From contig JAHDEE010000010.1 of NCBI GenBank assembly GCA_020629005.1, positions 1-62,691 on the forward strand: 62,691 nucleotides of DNA, read 5' to 3'. The stretch comes from Chitinophagales bacterium. GTDB taxonomy: Bacteria > Bacteroidota > Bacteroidia > Chitinophagales > UBA2359. The number at the start of each line of letters is the position of its first letter. Positions within the stretch are counted from its first letter, which is position 1. Under the pieces are notes generated by a model. The model was not told where the DNA came from, did not search any database, and worked only from the letters and a program-made list of their open reading frames with translations. This document shows positions 53,101 to 62,100 of the stretch, piece after piece. Position numbers and translations under genes: made by a program.

Positions 53101-56100
53101 CTCGGTCCTAGCGATGCGACCGGAGTTGCTGTGTCGGACTATCTACCAGTAGATTTGATCAACCCTACGAATATCAGCAATGGTGGAACTGCTTCGGGAT
53201 CAACGATCAATTGGTCTGGACTCAGCATCCCGAACGGTGGAAGTGTTTCCTTGACTTTCGATGCAACTGTCAACACTGACGCTACTACTACTAACGTTGC
53301 TGAAGTGACGGCTGCTGATCAACCAGACGTTGACAGTATGCCTGATAATGATGATGGAAATCAGGACGAAGACGATGAAGACAATGTTAGCGTAAACGGT
53401 ATTGCAGTAGACCTGGAACTAACCAAAGAGGCAGATGCTACCGTATATAATGTTGATGGCACTATCACTTACACATTGATCGTGGAGAACAATGGTCCAG
53501 CGGATGCTACAAATATTGAAGTTACCGACATTCTACCTGCGGAAGTGACCTACGTTTCATCTGATCCAAGTGATGGAGCAACCTATGATCCTGTGACAGG
53601 AATCTGGTATCTACCTGAAATCTTTGCAGGCGAAATCGAATTCCTAAACATTACAGTAACTGCCGATCAGCCTGGTACCATTGTAAATGGTGCTGAGATT
53701 ACTGCTGTTGATCAGACAGATCTCGACAGCACCCCTGACAATGACGTGCCTACTGAAGATGATCAAGATGAAGTTGTGGTGGTTACAGAGGCCATAGACC
53801 TGGAGGTTGTAAAACTTGTGGATGGAGTAAATCTTCAGAATGTGGAGGTTGGCGATCAGGTGACCTATACCATTGAGGTGTCAAACAATCCTAACGCTTT
53901 GCCGGATCTTTCTGATGCAACTGGAGTTGTAGTTCTGGATAATCTGCCAAGCGGACTGGTTGTAATCAGCAACACAGCTACTATGGGTACCTACAATGTT
54001 CAAACCGGAGAATGGTTTGTCGGTACTCTGCCGAACGGAGTATCGCAAACCTTAACCATCGTGGCTCAGGTAACTGGAAGCGGAACAATCAATAATATTG
54101 CTCAGGTTTCTGCGGCTGATCAGCCGGATATTGATAGCGATCCAAGCAACGATGATGGAGATCAAAGTGAAGATGATGAAGACAATGCAGTCATAGAAAG
54201 TACAAACATTGTTGATCTGGCACTGACGAAAGTAGTCGATGCAGCAAGTGTACAGCTAGGACAGCCATTTACATTTACGATCACCTTAGAGAACCAAGGG
54301 CCAAATGATGCAACAGGTGTTCAGGTATTTGACCAATTGCCGGCCAACCTTACCTTCATCAATTCTAACACAAGTCTTGGCTACTATAGCGCCGGGACAG
54401 GTGAATGGTTTGTTGGATTTATGGCAAATGGACAAGTCGAGACACTCGAGATCACAGTAATTGCAAATGAGCCAGGTGACTACACTAACATTGCTGAAGT
54501 AGTTGCAGCTGATCAGGACGATATTGATAGCACACCTGGAAACGATGATGGAGACCAAAGCGAAGATGATGAAGATAGCGCGCAGGTTAGCGTGACTCAG
54601 GAGATTGACCTTCAGCTTGACAAGTCGGTTAATTTTGATCAGGTTAGCTTGAATGATGTTGTAACCTTTACAATCACATTGGTTAACAATGGTCCAGATG
54701 ACGCTACAGGCGTTACAGTTCTGGATGAGCTTCCAGCAGGACTTCAGTATGTTAATTCTGATGGTAACTATAATCCTGCTACCGGAATTTGGTACGTGGG
54801 TAATGTGCCAAACGGAGCAATCATCTCTCTTGACATAGAAGCACTGGTTACAGACATCACACTGGGGCCAATTACAAATATTGCAGAAGTTGAATCGCAT
54901 AACGAAAATGATGTTGATAGCACACCAGGCGATAATGATGGTGATGCAAATGTTTCTGATTTTGACGACGAAGATGATGAAACAATTTATCCTCAATCAG
55001 AGGAAATCGATATTGCATTGACTAAAACTGCTAATGCTTCACAAGTTGCAGTTGGCGACCAGTTCACCTATACTATTACAGTGGTGAATCTTGGCCCTGA
55101 TAATGCAACGTCGGTAAGTGTTTACGATGAATTGCCTCCTGGACTTCAGTTTGTAGGATCTAACGGAAACTATGACCCTGTTACAGGAATCTGGTATATA
55201 GGGGATCTAAATGTAAATGCTCAGGCTAATTTGGATATAGATGTGGCAGTTTCAAGTATCTCTGGCCCTATCACCAACATTGCTGAGGTGGAAACGCATG
55301 ATCAGCAGGACATTGATAGTACACCAGGTGATAATGATGGAGATGCGAATGTAGCAGACTTTGATGATGAAGACGATGTCACAGTATTGCCGGCAGATGA
55401 ACCGGTTGTTGATTTGGAGCTTACTAAGACTGCAAACGTTACCAATGTCGCTGTTGGAGATGTATTTACCTATACAATAACTGTGGTCAACAATGGACCT
55501 GACGATGCGACTGGACTAAGCGTTTTGGATGAGCTTCCTGCAAGTCTTTCATATGTTGACTCTGATGGAAATTACGATCCAAATACCAATATCTGGTTCA
55601 TCGGAGACCTTCCTGCAGGATACGTGCAGAGCTTGGATATCGAAGTGCAGGTACTGGATGCGTCAGTAGCCATTACCAACATTGCTGAGGTTGAGGGGCA
55701 TAATGAAACAGATGTTGATAGTACGCCTGGTGATAATGATGGAGATCCTAACGTTTCTGACTTTGATGACGAAGACGATGCGACTGTATTCCCAGAGGCG
55801 GATCCTGTTGTTGATCTAACGCTTACAAAGTCAGTTAACGCTACACAAGTAGGGGTTGGAGACCAGTTTACCTACTCAATTTCTGTTACCAATGAGGGAC
55901 CAGATGATGCTACTGGAGTTAGCGTGTGGGATGATTTGCCAGCTGGACTAACTTATGTCACTACTAGTGGGAATTTCGATTCAGCGACCGGTATCTGGTT
56001 TATCGGTGACTTGGCAAGTGGGGCCACTACTTCACTCGACATTGTTGTGGAGGTTGCAAGTATCAATGGTCCTATTACCAATATTGCTGAAATTGAAACT

Positions 56101-59100
56101 ACTAATGAAAACGATAGTGATAGCACTCCCGGTGACAATGATGGAAATGCAGATGTAACTGATTTTGATGACGAAGATGATGCAGTAGTATATCCTGTTG
56201 ACGATCCGGTAGTTGACCTTGAGTTGACAAAGACTGCTAATGCCACCACTGGTGGTGTAGGGGATGTATTCACATACACCGTCACCGTTGAAAACCTAGG
56301 TCCTGATCCTGCGACTTCAGTTACTGTCTTTGATGAGTTGCCAGCAGGTTTGGCTTATCTGGACTCTGACGGTAACTACAACCCTGGAACAGGGCTATGG
56401 TATATCGGGGACATTGCAGTTGGAGAGTTTGTTTCTCTTGATATTGAAGTGCTGATTACTGATATCAGTTCTCCTATTGTTAATATCGCCGAAGTTGAAA
56501 GTGCAAATGAGACAGATGTTGATAGTACTCCTGGAGACAATGATGGGTCCACGAATGTTGATGACTTCGATGATGAAGATGATTGGGTTATCGATCCACC
56601 TTTAGCACCTCAAGTGGATATTGAGTTGACCAAGGTAGCTAATGCCTCACAGGTGGAAGCTGGAGATGTGTTTACATACACACTTACAGTGTCTAATGCT
56701 GGTCCGGATGATGCAACTGCTGTAAGTGTGCTGGATAACCTACCTGGTGGTTTCCAATACATCAGTTCAAATGGAAATTACAATCCGAACAATGGAATTT
56801 GGACAATCGGAGACCTGGCAGCAGGTAATTCTGCTTCGATTGATATTACCGTGCAGGTTGTTACTATCTCTGGACCGCTGTCAAACATTGCGGAAGTTGA
56901 AACGACCGCTGAGGGAGACATTGATAGTACTCCGGGTGACAATGATGGAAGTGATATAGTAGATGACTTTGATGATGAAGATGAAGCTACTGTATATCCA
57001 GTTGATCAACCGGTGATAGATCTTGAATTGTCTAAGACCGTAAGTGCGGGACAAGTAGATATTGGTGAGGTCTTTACCTACACAATTGAGGTGGTGAACA
57101 TGGGACCTGATAATGCTACCGGAGTAAGTGTTTATGATGAACTTCCTGCGGGACTGCAGTATGTTGGTTCCGATGGAAACTACAGCCCTGCAACCGGAAT
57201 TTGGTTTATCGGTGATCTGCCAGTTGGAGCAACGACAACTCTTGATATTGATGTACAAGTACTTGATATCACTGGGCCTCTAACGAACATTGCTGAGGTA
57301 GAAGGTGCGAATGAAGATGACTCTGATAGCACACCTGGCGACAATGATGGTAATTCAAACGTTTCAGATTTTGATGATGAGGATGATGCCACAGTCTACC
57401 CAGTTGATCAACCAGTTATTGACCTTGAACTTACAAAGGCGGTAAATGCAACGCAAGTAGGAGTAGGTGATCAATTTACTTACACAATCACTGTGACGAA
57501 CCAAGGTCCTGACGATGCGACAAATGTGAGCGTTTATGATGAATTACCTGTGGGACTACAATTCGTAGGAACTAACGGAAATTATAATGCAAGTTCGGGA
57601 ATCTGGTTCATTGGAAACCTCTCTGCTGGCGCCTCGGCCAATCTGGATATTACAGTGAATGTGTTGTCCATTACTGATCCAATTACAAACATAGCGGAGG
57701 TAGAGTCTGCTAACGAGGATGATATTGACAGCACGCCTGGAGATAACAATGGAAACGCTGATGTAAGCGACTTTGATGATGAAGATGATGCAATCGTTTA
57801 TCCTGAAGATGAACCTATGGTTGATCTTGATCTTGTGAAGACGGCCAGCGTTATAACCGCGGGAGTCGGTGATACTTTCACGTATACCATAACTGTTTCA
57901 AATTCAGGTCCTGATATGGCTACTGGTGTGAGTGTATATGACGAACTCCCTTCCGAACTTCAGTATGTGGGTTCCGATGGAAATTATGATCCTTCATCTG
58001 GTATATGGTTCATTGGGGACCTTGCACCTGGTGCTACAATTACATTGGATATTGATGTGCTGGTTTTGGCTTTGTCTGGAAACTTGACGAATATTGCAGA
58101 GATTGAAACCACTAATGAGCAAGACGTTGACAGCACACCTGGAGATAATAATGGCGATCCCGACGTAGCAGACTTTGATGATGAAGATGATGCAGTGGTA
58201 TCTCCTGAAGATGCTCCTCAAGTTGATCTGGATTTGGATAAGATTTCAAATGCAAGTCAGGTCGCGGCAGGTGATGTGTTTACCTACACAGTAACAGTGA
58301 GCAATCAAGGGCCGGATGATGCGAGCGGTGTTTCCGTTTTGGACGAATTGCCAACAGGACTTCAGTACGTTGACTCAGATGGTAACTATAATCCTGCAAC
58401 TAGCATTTGGTACATTGGTGATATCGCTGCTGGAGCAACTATATCTCTCGATATCGAGGTTTTAGTAATTGATATCACAGATCCAATTACCAATATTGCT
58501 GAGATTGAAACAACAAACGAAGCTGATGTTGATAGCACCCCAGGAGACAATGATGGTAATCCTGATGTGTCAGATTTTGATGATGAAGATGATGATACTG
58601 TATTCCCGGTTGATGAGCCGGTTGTAGATCTGCAATTGGTGAAAACTGCGAATGCGACCCAGGTTGCGAACGGAGATACTTTTACCTATACCATTACTGT
58701 GAACAACCAAGGACCAGATGATGCAACTGGCGTATCCGTGCAAGATGACATTCCGGTTGGGCTGCAATATGTTGGTACCAACGGAAACTACGATGCTGCG
58801 ACTGGTATCTGGTATATTGGAGATCTTGCTGCTGGTGCAACGATAAGTCTTGATATTGATGTGTTGGTCGTTGACATTACAACAACAATTACGAACATTG
58901 CTGAAATTGAAACTACAACAGAAAATGATTCCGATAGTACTCCTGGAGATAACGATGGGGATCTAAATGTTGGGGACTTTGACGATGAAGATTCCGCAGA
59001 GGTATTCCCTGCAGATGAGCCTGTTGTTGACCTGACCCTAAACAAGTCGGCTAACGTAACACAGGTTGCGGTGGGAGATCAGTTTACCTATACAATTACT

Positions 59101-62100
59101 GTTAGAAATCTTGGCCCCGATGATGCTACAAACCTTAGCGTTTTGGATGAACTTCCTGGCGGATTGCAGTATGTAGGCTCAGATGGCAACTACGATCCAA
59201 ATACGGGATTGTGGTTTATTGGAGATCTGCCGAATGGTGGGATTGTGACACTTGATATTGATGTCGAAGTGCTATCGATCTCTACAGATATAACGAATAT
59301 TGCTGAGATTGAAAGCCACAATGAACAAGACGTAGATTCGACCCCTGGAGACAACGACGGAAGCTTTGATGTCTCGGATTTTGACGATGAAGATGATGCT
59401 GTGGTGATTCCTGTGGATGCCCCTGTGGTTGATATTGCATTGACTAAAACAGTAAATGCAACCCAAGTTGATGTGGGAGACCAGTTCTCATATACGATCA
59501 CCGTTGAGAATCAAGGTCCTGATGATGCAACCGATGTAAGCGTCTTTGACCAGCTTCCTCCAGGATTGCAGTTCATCGGCACAAATGGTAATTATGATCC
59601 TTCCAGTGGAATTTGGAGCATCGGCGATCTTGCCTTTGGCCAGACTGAGTCCATTTCGATTCTTGTTGAAGTAGTCTCCATCACCGGTCCTATTACTAAC
59701 ATAGCAGAAGTAGAGACTACTGCGGAGGCTGACTCTGATAGTACTCCTGGAGACAATGATGGAGATTCAAATGTCACTGACTTTGATGATGAGGATGATG
59801 CAGTTGTCTTCCCTGTGGATGATCCAATGATCGATCTTGATCTCACAAAGACAGCTAATGAGCAGATTGTTTCCAACGGAGATATCTTTAGCTATACCCT
59901 CACTGTTACCAACCAGGGGCCTGATGATGCAACTGGTGTTTCGGTATGGGATGAATTGCCGACTGGCCTACAGTACGTTGATTCCGATGGAAACTATGAT
60001 CCGAATACTGGTATTTGGTATATTGGAAATCTTCCTGCCGGTGCGATCATCTCATTGGACATCGAAGTACTTGTAACGGATATTACCGGTGATATTATCA
60101 ATATTGCTGAAATTGAAAGCGCTAATGAAGATGATGTAGACAGTACCCCGGGAGATAATGATGGGGATACCAATGTTACTGACTTTGATGACGAAGATGA
60201 CGCGATAGTCCAACCAGGTACCGTTGCGATTGATTTGGAGTTGGATAAATCAGTTACTAATAGTCAGGCTTCTGTAGGTGATGTTGTTACATACACCATC
60301 ACGGTATCCAATCTCGGTCCGGATGATGCAACCGGAGTTCGAGTATTGGATGAACTACCTCCGGGTCTTCAATACCTCGGTTCCGATGGCAACTATAGCC
60401 CGACATCTGGAATATGGTACATTGGTGATATTGATGTTGGAGCTTCGGCATCATTGGATATTGATGTTCTGGTAACTGATATCTCATCAGCAATAACCAA
60501 CATTGCAGAGGTTGAAGGTGCGAACGAAACTGATATCGATAGTACACCAGGCGATAACAACAATGATCCACTAGTAACCGATTACGATGATGAAGATGAC
60601 GCAGTGATTGATCCTGTCATAGAACAGGTAGATATTGAACTCACAAAGACTGTGAATGCAACGGAGGTTGGAGTTGGCGATACTTATACTTACACATTGA
60701 CAGTGGTAAATCAGGGCCCAAATACTGCAACAGGAGTGACTGTTCTTGATGAATTGCCATCTGAACTAACTTATCTCGGAGCAAGTGGTAACTATGATCC
60801 TAGCACAGGAATTTGGTATATCGGGACATTGACACCAAATGAGTCAACCAGTATCGATATCGATGTTGTTGTCGATGCCATTAATGGTCCGATCCAAAAT
60901 ATTGCTGAGGTTGAAACAACGAATGAAAATGATATTGATAGTACACCTGGAGATAATGATGGAGACATTGTAGTATCTGACTTTGATGACGAGGATGATG
61001 CAGTTGTTACTCCAGTTGATCCTGCAATGATTGATCTTTCACTGACTAAGGTTGCAAATGAAACTGAGGTCGCAGTTGGTCAAACATTCACATATACTAT
61101 CACCGTACAGAATGCGGGACCAGACCCAGCCACAGGTGTAAGTGTGCTCGAAATTCTACCAGGTGGTCTTACTTATGTAAGCTCTAATGGAAGCTATAGT
61201 CCTAATACGGGTATTTGGTACATCGGAGATGTTGCAGTAGGTCAGTCGGTTGCACTAGATATCGAGGTAGTAGTAAACGCGATCACTGACCCAATTACGA
61301 ATTTCGCAGAAGTCGTAACCGCTAATGAGGAGGACGTAGATAGTGTACCTGACGACAGAATCAGTACTCAGGATGACTATGATGAAGCAACGATCACTCC
61401 TACACCAGATCCTGTGATTGATCTTGATTTGGTCAAGACTGCTTCCAGTTCTGTAGTAGCAGTTGGTGATGTGTTTACTTACACGCTAGCTCTGAGCAAT
61501 GCAGGGCCTGATGATGCGACTGGCGTCACAGTTTGGGATGAACTTCCTGCAGGTTTGCAATATGTTGGTTCTGACGGAAATTACAATCCTACTACAGGGA
61601 TTTGGTTTGTTGGATTCTTACAGAGCGGAGCTTCTGCTAATCTTGACATTGATGTCTTAGTAACTGATATTACAGGACCTATTACAAATATTGCAGAAGT
61701 TGAAACTGCAAATGAAGATGACCTGGACAGTACTCCAGGGGATAACGATGGAGATGCTAACGTTGGGGATTTTGACGACGAAGATGATGCAGTAGTTACA
61801 CCTGTTGATCCCGATATGGTAGATATAGAATTGACGAAAACAGCAAATGTTAGTGCAATCGGTTTAGGTGATCAATTTACCTACACCATCACCGTTGCGA
61901 ACAGTGGTCCTGATGCTGCAACTGGTGTTAGCGTGCTTGACCAACTTCCAGCTGGATTGAGCTATGTAAGTTCGACTGGCTCATATAGCCCGACAAGTGG
62001 AATTTGGTTCGTTGGTGATTTGGCGGTTGGTCAAAATGCCGCGATTGACATTACCGTGATGGTGACTGATATCTCAGCTCCAATCACCAATATGGCACAA

